Below the pieces are notes generated by a model. It searched no databases. It was given only the letters and a program-made list of their open reading frames with translations, and was not told where the DNA came from. Below are positions 53,213 to 62,654 of a DNA stretch of 64,000 nt, one piece after another. How positions within the stretch are numbered: position 1 is the first letter of the stretch; the number at the start of each line of letters is the position of its first letter. Position numbers and translations under genes: made by a program. This DNA comes from Streptomyces canus (GTDB lineage: Bacteria; Actinomycetota; Actinomycetes; Streptomycetales; Streptomycetaceae). The stretch is from NCBI RefSeq assembly GCF_001514145.1, contig NZ_KQ948676.1, forward strand, positions 7,222-71,221. The letters run 5' to 3'.

Positions 53213-54829
53213 ATGGCACAGCCTCAGGTCGGGCCCGGAACAAGTCGCCGAGCGTTCCTGCGTCGCGTCGGAGTTGCCGGTGGCGCCGGCGCCATGTTCG
53301 CCACCATGGGGGCCCTCGGCCTCGCACCCACGGCCGCCTACGCCGCAGAGAAGGAGGCACCCTTCCAGTCGCCGCGCCGCGGCGACTTCGCCCTTCAGGG
53401 ACGCGGCGGCAAGCCCGCCAGAGTGGTCGTCATCGGAGGCGGCATCGCAGGTCTCACCTCGGCTTACGAGCTGGGAAAGGCCGGCTACGACTGTACGATC
53501 CTCGAGGCCCGGGACCGCGTCGGCGGCCGAAACCTCACCATCCGCGGCGGCGACAGCCTCACGGACATCAACGGCATCAGCCAGACGGCCCACTTCAGCA
53601 AGGGCCAGTACATGAATGCGGGTCCGGCCCGCCTCGCCCAATGGATGGTCACCCTCGACTACTGCCGCGAACTCGGCGTACCGATCGAGGTCTTCACCAA
53701 CACCAATGCCAGTGCGCTCATCTACAACCCGGGCCAGGGCATGACGAAACCGGTCCAGTACCGGACCGCGAAGGCCGACGTGTACGGCTATGTCTCCGAG
53801 CTGCTCTCCAAGGCGACCAACGCGGGCGCTCTCGACGGCGAGTTGACGGCCGACGACAAGGAGCGGCTGCTCACCTTCCTCAAAAGCTATGGCTCGCTCG
53901 GCGCCGACTACACGTACACCGGCACCGAACACCGCGGGTTCACCGTCGCCCCCGGCGCCTCCGGCACACCCGGCGAGGAACTCGGCGCCGTTCCGTCGCT
54001 GTCGGACGTCTTCGCCTCCAACGTCGGCCGCACCTTCTCGTTCGAATTCGGCTACGACCAGGCGATGCTGATGTTCCAGCCGGTCAGCGGGATGGACCAG
54101 ATACCCAAGGCTTTCGCGCGCGCCATCGGACACGAGAAGATCCGCACCGGAGCGGCCGTGACCGATATCAAGAACACCACGGACGGCGTGGTCGTCACCT
54201 ACACCCAAGGCGGCCGTACCCGCGTGATCAATGCCGACTACTGCATCGCCACCCTGGCACCACATGTCCTCGCGAAGACCCCGCACAACCTCGGCACCAA
54301 GGTGCAGACCGCGCTCCTCGCCGTGAAACCCGCCAACGCCTCCAAGATCGGCCTTGAGTACAAGAGCCGGTGGTGGGAGAAGGACCTCAAGATCTTCGGC
54401 GGCATCACCGAGACCGACATGGACCTGGACCACATCTGGTACCCGTCCTATGGCCACCTCGGCGACCGTGGCCTGATCATCGGCTACTACAACACCGGTG
54501 CTCACTCAGACGTGTATTCGGCGCTCACCCCGGCCCAACGGCTGGAGCGTGCTGTCGCGCAGGGCGTCATGATCCACGGCGACAAGTACCGTACCGAGCT
54601 GGCGGCTTCGTTCTCCCACCAGTGGAAGCTCGCCCCGTACCTCCAGGGAGCCTGGCACTCGATGCCCGGAGGCCCCGACGCGCCGGCGTACGCCCCGCTC
54701 AACACGGCGCAGGGCAATGTGTACTTCGCAGGTGACTACCTGAGCTATCTCGACGCCTGGCAGCACGGGGCGATCTCCTCGGCACGCAAGATCGTCACGG
54801 AGCTCCACGCGCGCGTGCTCGCCTCCTGA
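53213..54829 (+). CDS. Tat-exported flavin-dependent amine/L-amino acid oxidase
   Basis: 538 aa. The N-terminus has a twin-arginine signal, TSRRAFLRRVGVAGGAGAMF, with cleavage after AYA-AE or nearby. The FAD-binding Rossmann motif is VVVIGGGIAGLTSAYELGKA, followed by LEARDRVGGR. MNAGPARLAQW is the aromatic loop of flavin monoamine oxidases, and AQGNVYFAGDYLSYLDAWQH with GAISSARKIV is the C-terminal FAD contact, where the GD of YFAGD binds the flavin phosphates. The length fits bacterial L-amino-acid oxidases. It should fold in the cytoplasm with FAD and be exported to generate H2O2, ammonia and keto acids outside the cell. Confidence 0.9.
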   Translation: MAQPQVGPGTSRRAFLRRVGVAGGAGAMFATMGALGLAPTAAYAAEKEAPFQSPRRGDFALQGRGGKPARVVVIGGGIAGLTSAYELGKAGYDCTILEARDRVGGRNLTIRGGDSLTDINGISQTAHFSKGQYMNAGPARLAQWMVTLDYCRELGVPIEVFTNTNASALIYNPGQGMTKPVQYRTAKADVYGYVSELLSKATNAGALDGELTADDKERLLTFLKSYGSLGADYTYTGTEHRGFTVAPGASGTPGEELGAVPSLSDVFASNVGRTFSFEFGYDQAMLMFQPVSGMDQIPKAFARAIGHEKIRTGAAVTDIKNTTDGVVVTYTQGGRTRVINADYCIATLAPHVLAKTPHNLGTKVQTALLAVKPANASKIGLEYKSRWWEKDLKIFGGITETDMDLDHIWYPSYGHLGDRGLIIGYYNTGAHSDVYSALTPAQRLERAVAQGVMIHGDKYRTELAASFSHQWKLAPYLQGAWHSMPGGPDAPAYAPLNTAQGNVYFAGDYLSYLDAWQHGAISSARKIVTELHARVLAS

Positions 54830-55262
54830 CCTTCTCCCTCGGCGGCGCGGTTCGATTCGGACGGGCGGGCGCCAGACAGCCGATGGTTCGCCGGTGGCTG
54901 GTCCGTATGCGGCCCGCATGGCTGCCGGTGGTCTGTCCTACGGCAACTGTCGCGGAGGCAATTACCTCATGCGAGCCGCGGTGTTGGGCCGCATGGCCAG
55001 GCGGAACCCGCCGCGACCGGAGCCATGTCAGTTCGAGTGCCTTCCTGAAAGAACGGCACGGCCGGCTCGTTGCGCAGGGCAGCTGATGCGCTCCGCGCAC
55101 TTCGACGCCGCGGTTTCTTACCGGGACATGGCCTGCTCCGAGCGTGTATCAGCTGCGTAGTCAGCTGCCCTCCGGCCAGGCTTGTGCGGTGATCGCACAA
55201 GCCTGGAGAGCCGTCTCGGCACGCCGCTCGGCGTTGCGAACCTTGCGGTTGAGCGGTCATGC
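54830..55262. other. Gene-free region
   Basis: About 430 bases after the oxidase gene with only uninformative short frames and no recognised protein fragment. Confidence 0.5.
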
Positions 55263-55357
55263 CTCCGGCCGCTCGACGCCGAAACGGCGAAGAGCGGCCG
55301 GAGACTGGTGTGCCCCCTCACCACCGCGCCGCCTTGAGGCAAGCGGCCGGTGGTGAG
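55263..55357. terminator. Two consecutive hairpins downstream of the oxidoreductase relic
   Basis: CTCCGGCCGCTC at 55263-55274 pairs with GAGCGGCCGGAG at 55292-55303. CTCACCACCG at 55317-55326 pairs with CGGTGGTGAG at 55348-55357, with an inner GCCGC/GCGGC extension. The second lies 7 bases past the leftward stop at 55364 and is the better terminator. Confidence 0.7.
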
Positions 55358-55363
55358 AGCGCG

Positions 55364-55735
55364 TCAGGCTGCGTAGGAGGCAAGCAGTTCGTTGTACTGC
55401 TTGGCGGCAATGGCCAGGTCCTCGTCGGAGAGGCCGAAGGCGGTGCCGTACACCTTGACCATCGGCTGCTGGATGTCGAACTGGCACAGCCGCAGGGTCG
55501 CCTCCCATTTGCTCAGGAGTGTCTCGATGGTGGCCTGGTTCGAGCCTTCGGGGGTGTAGTGGTCGGCGGGGACGCCGGTGGTGACGGCGACGACTGCCTT
55601 CTTGCCGGCCAGCTGCGAGGCGGAGCCGTCCATGGTGAAGGCCCAGCCAAGGGTGAAGACCTTGTCCTGCCACTGCTTGAACAGCGGGGTGGCATCCATG
55701 ACCTCCTTGCCGATACGCATCCCGGCGGCGTCGTG
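55364..55735 (-). pseudogene. NAD(P)H-dependent oxidoreductase (flavodoxin_2-like), 3' part
   Basis: The frame contains FKQWQDKVFTLGWAFTMDGS, LAGKKAVVAVTTGVPADHYT and FDIQQPMVKVYGTAFGLSDE, the C-terminal half of MdaB/KefF-like flavoproteins, where GWAF and VTTG are near the flavin. The 5' end is replaced at about 55735 by an IS5 element in the same orientation. Without the N-terminal phosphate-binding loop it cannot work. Confidence 0.7.
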
Positions 55736-56049
55736 GCGGGCCCGGGAGGGGTGGAGTCCACACTGACCGGGGACAAGTCCGCCTGCCCCTGACGGGCGGC
55801 CTCGGCGATCAGGCCTTCGAGCAGTGCGGTGAAGACACCGGCGTCCCTCCCTACCCGGAAGCGACCGTAGACCGTCGGCCACGGGCCGAACCCGCCCGGC
55901 ATCTCCCGCCACTGACTGCTGGTACGGAACCGACAGATCACCCCTTCGAACTGCTCACGCAGCCGCCCAGGGTACGGCCCGTACTCGCCTATCGGCAGGA
56001 ACGGATCGATCAACTTCCGCTGCTCGTCGGTGAGCTGCCTGCGTGTCAC
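55736..56049 (-). pseudogene. IS5-family transposase, N-terminal half
   Basis: RRQLTDEQRKLIDPFLPIGE and PYPGRLREQFEGVICRFRTS start the protein. SQWREMPGGFGPWPTVYGRF and SPVSVDSTPPGP follow, the latter at the first catalytic Asp. The match ends there, at the junction with the oxidoreductase relic, so the catalytic C-terminal half is lost. Confidence 0.8.
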
Positions 56050-56166
56050 GCTCGACTTCCTACCGGATCTCCCGTCCCGATTGAGCGCTGACGGCCAGTC
56101 CGCGATCGTCGTACCGGGTCAGGCTTACCCGGTGCACGAGATCCCGTGCTGCGCGACCACCCCTCC

Positions 56167-56811
56167 CTACCGGCCACCCCGAGCCGTGAGGTAGGCAAGG
56201 ACCGCCAGAACGCGGCGGTTGTGTTCCGCGCTGGTGCTGAGGCCCAGCTTCGCCATGATCGAGGTGACGTGGGTCTCCACGGTTCGCTCGGTCAGCCACA
56301 GCCGTCGCGCGATGCCCAGGTTGGTGTGGCCTTCGGCCATGAGAGCCAGCACTTCCCGCTCGCGGGGGGTGAGTGCAGCGAGTGGGTCGCGGTGGGTGCC
56401 GATCATGCGGGAGACGACTTCGGGGTCGAGGGCGGAGCCGCCCGCGGCGACCCGGAGCAGAGCGTCCAGGAAATCGTCCACGTCGAAGACACGGTCCTTG
56501 AGGAGATAGCCGAAACGGCCCTGGGTGACCAGTTCCACGGCGTTGCGGGTCTCGATGTGCTGGGAGAGCAGCACGATGCCGAGTTCGGGAAAGGTCTGCC
56601 GAATCTGCCGGGCGGCGCGGGCGCCGTCGTCGAGGAGGTCCGGCGGCATGCGGATGTCGATGACGGCCAGGTCGGGGCGGTTGTCGGTGACGGCGGCGAC
56701 GAGCGCGGGCGCGTCGGCGGCACGGGCGACGATGTCGTGGCCGGCGTCCGCGAGCAGCCGTGCCAGTCCCTCCCGGAACAGGGCGGAGTCCTCACCGATC
56801 ACGATACGCAT
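56167..56811 (-). CDS. NarL/FixJ-family response regulator
   Basis: 214 aa. The receiver domain has the acidic pocket E7/D8, phospho-acceptor Asp52 in VIDIRMPP, Ser83 and Lys105 (GYLLKD). Residues about 147-210 are a LuxR-type helix-turn-helix: LTPREREVLALMAEGHTNLG then IARRLWLTERTVETHVTSIM. Start ATG 56811 overlaps the end of the histidine kinase gene by 13 bases, so the two are co-transcribed and form one two-component system. Its target genes are not apparent from context. Confidence 0.93.
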   Translation of the reverse strand: MRIVIGEDSALFREGLARLLADAGHDIVARAADAPALVAAVTDNRPDLAVIDIRMPPDLLDDGARAARQIRQTFPELGIVLLSQHIETRNAVELVTQGRFGYLLKDRVFDVDDFLDALLRVAAGGSALDPEVVSRMIGTHRDPLAALTPREREVLALMAEGHTNLGIARRLWLTERTVETHVTSIMAKLGLSTSAEHNRRVLAVLAYLTARGGR

Positions 56812-58754
56812 GGCAGCACCGCCTCCACGGTCGTACCGCCGCCGGGGCTGCTGGTGATGTGCAGCAGTCCGCCGAGCGCGGCGACCCGGTCCTTGAGGCC
56901 CGAGAGCCCCGATCCTCCGCGCGGGTCGGCGCCGCCGCGCCCGTCGTCCTGGATGGTCACGCGCAGTGCCCCGTCCCCGTTCTCGCCGACGACGACTCCG
57001 ATGCTTGTGGCCTCGGCGTGCTTGACGGCGTTGGTGACGGCCTCGCTGGCGACGTAGAACGCGGTGGTGGCGACGTCGTCGGGCAGCATCCGTCCGTCGA
57101 GCCGCCAGTCGAGCCGCACCGGGGCTCGTATGGCCAGGGACTCCAGGGCGGGTCCCAGCCCGTCGTCGAGGGAGCTGGGCCGCAGGCCGTGCGCGAGCTC
57201 ACGCAACTCCGCGACTGCCGTGCCCAGTTCGGCCACGGCCTGGTCGAGCAGTCCGTCAACGTCGACGCTGCCGTCGTCGAGATGGCGCTGCGCGAGCCGC
57301 AGCGCCATGCCGAGGCTGACCAGCCGCGACTGGGCGCCGTCGTGCAAGTCCCGTTCCAGGCGGCGCCGTTCGCGGTATCCAATGCGCAGCAGCCGGCCGC
57401 GGCTGGCCTCCACCTCGCCGAGCGCCTGGCGCAGTTCGAGCCGCAGCCGTACGGTCTCGACGAGCAGCGCGCTGGCGGTGGCCACCTCGCGCGGGCAGGG
57501 TCCGTCGATGATCCCGATGGGGCGGCCGGCGAGCCGCACTTCGGTGCCCTGCCCCACCAGTGTGCCGGCCGTGTCGTGGAACTGGGTGCCGCCCGGCAGC
57601 AGAAACCCGACCCGCAGCCGGGGTTCGCGCAGCGCGTCGCGCAGCACCTCCTCCAGTTGCTCGGGCCGTGCCCGTCCCGCGTGTACCTCGCGCTCCAGTG
57701 CCGCCACCGCCGCCAGCGCCCGCTCCCGTACGGGATAGAAACGCCGGTCCACCCAGCGGCGTACCCGGTTCTTCACCGGTACGAGGACGACGGCGACCAG
57801 CGCCGTCACGCCGGCCGCCGCCACCGCACTCCCCCGCCCCAGGGCCAGGCCGCCCGTGAAGGAAGCGGCGCTGTAGACCGCGAGTAGTCCGGCGGTCACC
57901 AGGCCCCAGGTCACGACGGCGCTGGTGGCGCGGTCCACGTCGTACAGGTCGTGGCGCAGGATCGCGAGCGCGGTGAGCGAGGGCACACCGAGACAGAGGG
58001 CTGCCAGGCCCACCCAGATCAGTGCGGTGAGCTCGCCGAACAGCAGGTAGTTGGCCCAGCACAGCAGCAGCGTGCCGGGCAGCGCGACGACACCCAGCCC
58101 GAACCACTTCAACTGCGCCCGCTCGACCGAGTCTGCCGCGCGGTAGCGGTGGCGGATCACCAGCGCCGAGGAGACCAGCAGCACCATGAACAGCCCGAGC
58201 AGCGGCAGCAGAAGAGCCCAGACCACGGACTCGGGCAGGGTGGGCAGGGGATGCCCGTACTCCTCGAACGGCGGGTCGTACGCGGTCGGGTCGAGTGCGG
58301 CCACGAGGATGAAGACGGGCGTGACGATCAGCACGCCGTACAGCACCAGACGGGGGAAACGGCCCGGGGGCAGTCGGCCGCCGGGGAAGAAGAGCATCAG
58401 CAGCAGGACCGGCACGTACCACAGGGTCCACATCCCTGCGGCCAGCTGGTTGACCGTCTCGGCGCCCGGCAGCGGGCGGGTGAGACTCACCTGGGCGTAG
58501 GTGTCGAGGAGGGTTTCCAGCGGCGGTACCAGGCCGATGAACGTGAGCAGGAATCCCACCAGGTTGGCGGGGCGACGGCGCGAGACGAACACCCCCAGGC
58601 CGGTGGAGAGCGCGCCCGTGACCACGGCCGAGACCATCCCGAACAGCACCCCGGCCGAGACGCCGGGGGCGGCGGCCGTCAGAGCGCAGCACGCCACGAT
58701 CACCACCGTGGTCAGCACGGTGGTGGCGAGCGAGAGGCGACAGGGCCAGGGCAT
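56799..58754 (-). CDS. Membrane sensor histidine kinase (HisKA_3 type)
   Basis: 651 aa from the ATG at 58754. The N-terminal half is a multi-pass membrane region: LSLATTVLTTVVIVACCALT, GMVSAVVTGALSTGLGVFVS and at least four more helices, including MWTLWYVPVLLLMLFFPGGR and VWALLLPLLGLFMVLLVSSA. The phosphoacceptor box RRRLERDLHDGAQSRLVSLG lies at about residue 470, and the ATPase N box EAVTNAVKHAEATS at about 575 is followed by DDGRGGADPRGGSGLSGLKD. It autophosphorylates and signals to the overlapping NarL-type regulator. The signal is unknown. A longer start at 58802 is possible. Confidence 0.92.
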   Translation of the reverse strand: MPWPCRLSLATTVLTTVVIVACCALTAAAPGVSAGVLFGMVSAVVTGALSTGLGVFVSRRRPANLVGFLLTFIGLVPPLETLLDTYAQVSLTRPLPGAETVNQLAAGMWTLWYVPVLLLMLFFPGGRLPPGRFPRLVLYGVLIVTPVFILVAALDPTAYDPPFEEYGHPLPTLPESVVWALLLPLLGLFMVLLVSSALVIRHRYRAADSVERAQLKWFGLGVVALPGTLLLCWANYLLFGELTALIWVGLAALCLGVPSLTALAILRHDLYDVDRATSAVVTWGLVTAGLLAVYSAASFTGGLALGRGSAVAAAGVTALVAVVLVPVKNRVRRWVDRRFYPVRERALAAVAALEREVHAGRARPEQLEEVLRDALREPRLRVGFLLPGGTQFHDTAGTLVGQGTEVRLAGRPIGIIDGPCPREVATASALLVETVRLRLELRQALGEVEASRGRLLRIGYRERRRLERDLHDGAQSRLVSLGMALRLAQRHLDDGSVDVDGLLDQAVAELGTAVAELRELAHGLRPSSLDDGLGPALESLAIRAPVRLDWRLDGRMLPDDVATTAFYVASEAVTNAVKHAEATSIGVVVGENGDGALRVTIQDDGRGGADPRGGSGLSGLKDRVAALGGLLHITSSPGGGTTVEAVLPCVS

Positions 58755-58945
58755 GGCCCAACGGTAGGGGCGGAACGGGGCCCTCAGTATCCGTGCTGAC
58801 ACGCAGAGTTGCTCCCGTGCCAGCTCCGATGCGGTGACCGCGGCTGCTCCGGGACAGTCCAGGTACCGGCATCCACCCGGACGGGGCGGACCGCCGGACG
58901 CACCACCTTGACCCGGACCTTCACGATCCCAACGGGGAGACCGCC

Positions 58946-59505
58946 GTGCGCACTGTCACCGCCCGCCGCTCGCTCGCAACCCTCGCCCTCGCCCTCGCCG
59001 CCTCGTTCGCCGGCACCGTTCCCGCCATCGCGGACGCGTCGACGGCGGACGCGTGCAGGCCCATCAGCCGCAACGAGTACATCGCCGACCGCTGGCAGGA
59101 GCTCGGCGGCGCCAACGGCTCGCTCGGATGCCCGATCGACACCACGAGGAACGTCACCGTCGGCGGGGTGTGGAAGGGCAAGCGCCAGACCTTCGAGAAC
59201 GGCCAGATCACCTGGCGCCCAGTCAGGGCGCCCGGATGGTCATCGCCGCCTGGGAGTGGCGCGGCTACGCCTTCGCCGACTGGGGGACGACCGCCCCGTA
59301 CAGCTACGACCGCTTCCTGCTGCGCTACTACAGCTCCTACGAGCCCCGGGGAGAACAGCGCGAGCTGCGCGGCGGCACCTCCGGCCGCGCGTGGGTGCAG
59401 AAGCGCACGACGGGCAGCTACCGCTTCATCGTCGAGGGCTGCGACGACGGCACCTTCGGATCGACGTGCCGCCAGGGCTGGACGCTCTCGGCCAGCACCC
59501 GCTGA
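58946..59505 (+). pseudogene. Secreted LGFP-containing protein with a -1 frameshift
   Basis: From GTG 58946 (GGGGAGA upstream) the product has a signal peptide, RRSLATLALALAASFAGTVP, cut near AIADAS, and then one LGFP-like unit, WQELGGANGSLGCPIDTTRN. Near 59220 the continuation is in the -1 frame: MVIAAWEWRGYAFADWGTTA, YDRFLLRYYSSYEPRGEQRE, VEGCDDGTFGSTCRQGWTLS, ending at 59505. The two halves together would give a secreted protein of roughly 185 aa. No obvious slippery site was seen, so decay or a sequencing error is more likely than recoding. Confidence 0.7.
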
Positions 59506-59513
59506 GTCGGCGT

Positions 59514-59538
59514 CACCACACCACACCACACCACACCA
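59514..59538. repeat. Five tandem copies of CACCA
   Basis: A 25-base perfect pentanucleotide repeat in the short gap between the LGFP relic and the following lipoprotein start at 59551. It directly precedes the ribosome-binding AGAGGG, so copy-number change could alter the leader of that gene. Confidence 0.9.
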
Positions 59539-59550
59539 AGAGGGATGGGC

Positions 59551-60888
59551 ATGCGAAGCATTCGGGGGACCTTGGTGGCGATCCTCGTCACCCTCGCTCT
59601 CGGCCTGACGACCACCGCCTGCACAGGCGTGTTCGCCAAGGTCGCCGTCAAGGCGGTCGCCCGCGGAGCGCCGGCCGCCGCGCCCTTCTTCTCCGAGGCG
59701 CTGCGCCTGGGGACAGACACTCTGGTCGGCGAGGCCCTCGGTCTTGAGGGCGGGACGAAGAAGGGCGACCAGCCCGGCCTGTACGGCGGCTCCCGCAACA
59801 AGACGGGCTGCGCCAAGTCCAAACTCGCCCGCTTCCTCAAGGACCCGGCACACCGCCGTAAAGCCGCGGAGTGGGCCAGGGTGCAGGGCATCGACGTCGA
59901 CGACATCGAGGGCTTCGTGAAGAGGCTCACGCCCGTGGTACTGCGCAACGACACCCTCGTGAAGAACCACGACTACAAGAAGGGCAAGGCAGTCGCCTTC
60001 GACGCCCTGCTGGAAGCGGGCATCGCCGTCCTGGTCGACCTGTACGGAAAGCCGGTCGTGCAGTGCAGCTGCGGCAATCCGCTCGGCGCCTTCGAGCACG
60101 ACGTCGACAAGGCCGACGTGACGTTCAAGGGCGAGAGCAAGAAGTGGACGTCGTATGACCGCGAGAAGGTCGTCAAGATCGAGCCCACGGAGGTGAAGTC
60201 GGAGGTGAAGAGCTACCAACTCGTCGACGTCGACAGGCAGGACGCAGGAATCGTACGGCTTCCGGGCACGGACGGAACGCGGGACGAACCTCTGCCGGAC
60301 GACCCCGGCACCCAGGACGCCGAAGTCGCCGTTCCCACGGTGACGGACATGCCGGTTGAGGAGGCCACGCAGATCCTTACTGCGCAGGGGCTCAAGGTGC
60401 AGACGGACAGCGGGCTTTCCGGCAGCGACGGGGCCTCCGTCAGCGCCGCGCCCGGTACCGTCCTCGGCCAGAGCCCGGCGGCGGACGAGCAGGTCGCCAA
60501 GGGCACCACCGTGACACTCACCGTGGCACCCGGCGCGGAACCGTCCGTGACGGAATCGCCCTCGCCGTCCTCATCTTCCCCGCCGTCCTCGTCCTCCTCA
60601 CCGACTGATGACACGGGTACGGCCATTGACACAGGTACGACGATGGTGATCGCGCTGGCGGATGCGCCGGTTCGTGAGTCCCCGTCGTCCACCAGCAGCC
60701 GGCTCAGCCGTGTCACAGCGGGAGGCCAGTACCCGGCCACCTGCTACGGCTCCGGCGAGACCACCAACGCCCACGGCTCCATGAGCGACATATGGGTGCA
60801 GCTCAGTCTCAAGTCCGGGGGCTTCGGCTGGGTTACGGCCACCGCGCTCCAAGAAGACCCGGCCGCAGGGGGCCTTGGCCAGTGCTGA
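59551..60888 (+). CDS. Lipoprotein with DUF6777-like, PASTA and SH3-like regions
   Basis: 445 aa from the ATG at 59551 (an ATG at 59545 sits too close to AGAGGG). A lipoprotein signal, LVAILVTLALGLTTTAC, ends in the lipobox TTAC. Residues about 35-200 look like DUF6777 (KDPAHRRKAAEWARVQGIDV, then LTPVVLRNDTLVKNHDYKKG and VVQCSCGNPL). Residues about 265-330 are a PASTA-like domain (VPTVTDMPVEEATQILTAQG, QSPAADEQVAKGTTVTLTV). After a Ser/Pro linker a C-terminal SH3-like domain ends SGGFGWVTATALQEDP. It is therefore an outer-face, wall-associated lipoprotein. It is followed 38 bases later by another secreted gene. Confidence 0.82.
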   Translation: MRSIRGTLVAILVTLALGLTTTACTGVFAKVAVKAVARGAPAAAPFFSEALRLGTDTLVGEALGLEGGTKKGDQPGLYGGSRNKTGCAKSKLARFLKDPAHRRKAAEWARVQGIDVDDIEGFVKRLTPVVLRNDTLVKNHDYKKGKAVAFDALLEAGIAVLVDLYGKPVVQCSCGNPLGAFEHDVDKADVTFKGESKKWTSYDREKVVKIEPTEVKSEVKSYQLVDVDRQDAGIVRLPGTDGTRDEPLPDDPGTQDAEVAVPTVTDMPVEEATQILTAQGLKVQTDSGLSGSDGASVSAAPGTVLGQSPAADEQVAKGTTVTLTVAPGAEPSVTESPSPSSSSPPSSSSSPTDDTGTAIDTGTTMVIALADAPVRESPSSTSSRLSRVTAGGQYPATCYGSGETTNAHGSMSDIWVQLSLKSGGFGWVTATALQEDPAAGGLGQC

Positions 60889-60926
60889 GCCGTCCTCACC
60901 GCCTCACAAGAACCAACGGGGGATTC

Positions 60927-61847
60927 ATGTACCGCAACGAGATCCAGTACGGCAGCACCACAACCGACAACACCACTCCTCGCCCCACCGCGCGCCGGGT
61001 CAGGACCCGCGCAGCCGCGATCGCTCTCGTCAGCCTCCTCGCGGCCGGCGGGGCGGCCTGTGCCGCGCCGGCCGAGCAGAGCGGCTCACCCGGCACGCCC
61101 GCCAAACAGAGCGACACCAAGGGCGGCACCAAGGACAACGGCGGTGACGACACCGCTGCGGCCGGGACGCCTGCGGCCGCGCTCGGTGGCGACTCGAACA
61201 TCGTCGCCCTGGCCGGGAACTACGGGTCCGACACATGCCGGAAGGGCTACGTCTGGCGCGAGGCCCGCCCGACCGACCACGTCTGTGTCGACCCGCGGGT
61301 GCGCGATCAGGCCCGCAACGACAACGCCCAGGCCGACGCCCACCGCTCCCCCGGCAACGGCGGCAACGGTCCCGACGCCTGCGCCACCGGTTATGTCTGG
61401 CGCGACGCATACCCGGGCGACCTGGTCTGCGCCGACCCGCGGGTCCGGGAGCAGGCCCGCATCGACAACGCCCAGGCCGACGACAGGCGGGTGTCCACCC
61501 GAGTGTGGAAGTCCCGGTGGTACCCGGGGAGTCAAAGCAACGGCGACACCGGCACCAGCAGGAGCGACCAGGACATCCCGCGCATCCAGCTCAACGGCGA
61601 CCACTACAACCTCGGCCAGGTCCGCCTCGTCATCCGCCGCAACAGCGACAACCGCGTCCTGTGGTCCGGCACCGTCAACGCCACCAGGCACGCGGGCTTC
61701 GCCGGCGGCAGCTTCGGCAAGCGGACCAACCTGACCGACTGCTCCGCCTACGGCCGCCCGGTGAACGGCCACGCCCAGGCCTACGACGTGATCTCCAACC
61801 GCTGGTCGGCCCGCCTGCCGGTCTCGGTCGGCTGCGCCACGCTCTGA
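60927..61847 (+). CDS. Secreted/lipoprotein-like protein with paired GYVWR modules
   Basis: 306 aa. After a polar start the hydrophobic AAAIALVSLLAAGGAACAAP looks like an export signal, possibly with Cys as lipid anchor (GAAC). Residues about 103-180 hold two modules: CRKGYVWREARPTDHVCVDP and CATGYVWRDAYPGDLVCADP, each followed by VRxQARxDNAQAD. The C-terminal 120 residues form a beta-rich domain (ISNRWSARLPVSVGCATL). The same module pair is found in the ricin-lectin protein at 3113, about 57 kb away. It is probably co-transcribed with the preceding lipoprotein gene and ends in a good hairpin. Confidence 0.78.
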   Translation: MYRNEIQYGSTTTDNTTPRPTARRVRTRAAAIALVSLLAAGGAACAAPAEQSGSPGTPAKQSDTKGGTKDNGGDDTAAAGTPAAALGGDSNIVALAGNYGSDTCRKGYVWREARPTDHVCVDPRVRDQARNDNAQADAHRSPGNGGNGPDACATGYVWRDAYPGDLVCADPRVREQARIDNAQADDRRVSTRVWKSRWYPGSQSNGDTGTSRSDQDIPRIQLNGDHYNLGQVRLVIRRNSDNRVLWSGTVNATRHAGFAGGSFGKRTNLTDCSAYGRPVNGHAQAYDVISNRWSARLPVSVGCATL

Positions 61848-61885
61848 CCTGCCCTGCACGACTCCGGTGGTCATGCCGGCCCACC

Positions 61886-61918
61886 CACAGAGCCGCACTC
61901 GACGAGTGCGGCTCTGTG
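61886..61918. terminator. 15-bp perfect hairpin
   Basis: CACAGAGCCGCACTC at 61886-61900 pairs perfectly with GAGTGCGGCTCTGTG at 61904-61918 around a GAC loop, 39 bases after the stop at 61847. It is a likely terminator for the two-gene secreted-protein set. Confidence 0.85.
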
Positions 61919-62654
61919 ACGTCGGGTCCATACCACGCTTCCTCTTGTCCGCGCTGGAGATCAACCGAAGGAGATCAGCCCGTCCGCCCCACGCCACCGA
62001 ACATGGCGACCTCCGCGGGAAGTTCGGTGGCCCTCGCCCTCCGGGTGCCGGTGGTTGCAGGAGACGGGGGTGCGGTGATCGGAATCGGCAGACGGAGCGG
62101 GCGTCCGTGGAAGCGCGGATGTGGGACGCACTGGTCGGTGTGGCGAAGCAGGCCTACACCGCTGGGCTGGGCGAGGGCGCGGTGTCTCGTCCGCTCATCA
62201 TGCCGCTGGTGCGCGCGAGCTGCTCGGGATGATCTGGCTCCGCCCGATCAAGGTTGGCCAAGCTGATGTCGGCGGCCGGAGGGCATCCGGTCTGCGCGTA
62301 CCCCTGAGCCAGGCGGTCGGCTGAGGAGGAACGCGTCGTGGGGATCCGGGTCGTGGCGCCAGGAGCGCATCAGGCCCGGGGCGTCGCGGGTGGCTTGAGT
62401 GAGTTCGACACGCATCCGGTCGCGCCAGCCCATCAGGTTGCGGCGCACTCCCGGATCGAGGACGACCGCGCGCACTCCTCCGGCGTAGACGAGTTCGTCA
62501 CCTGCCCGGCCTTGCTCCAGCAGGCTTCCGGGCCACCATGCGCGACCGCACGCCTCGGCGACCGCTTTCAGGGCAACCGTCCGTTATCGCGCCTGCCTCC
62601 CGGCGATGCCCCTCCTGCTCGGTCGGTCAGCGCGGGAGGCGGCCCCTGGAGGCG
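61919..62654. other. Gene-free or degraded region
   Basis: About 735 bases without a frame I can support. A minus-strand peptide DPGVRRNLMGWRDRMRVEL near 62400 looks protein-like, but its family could not be named. Confidence 0.45.
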
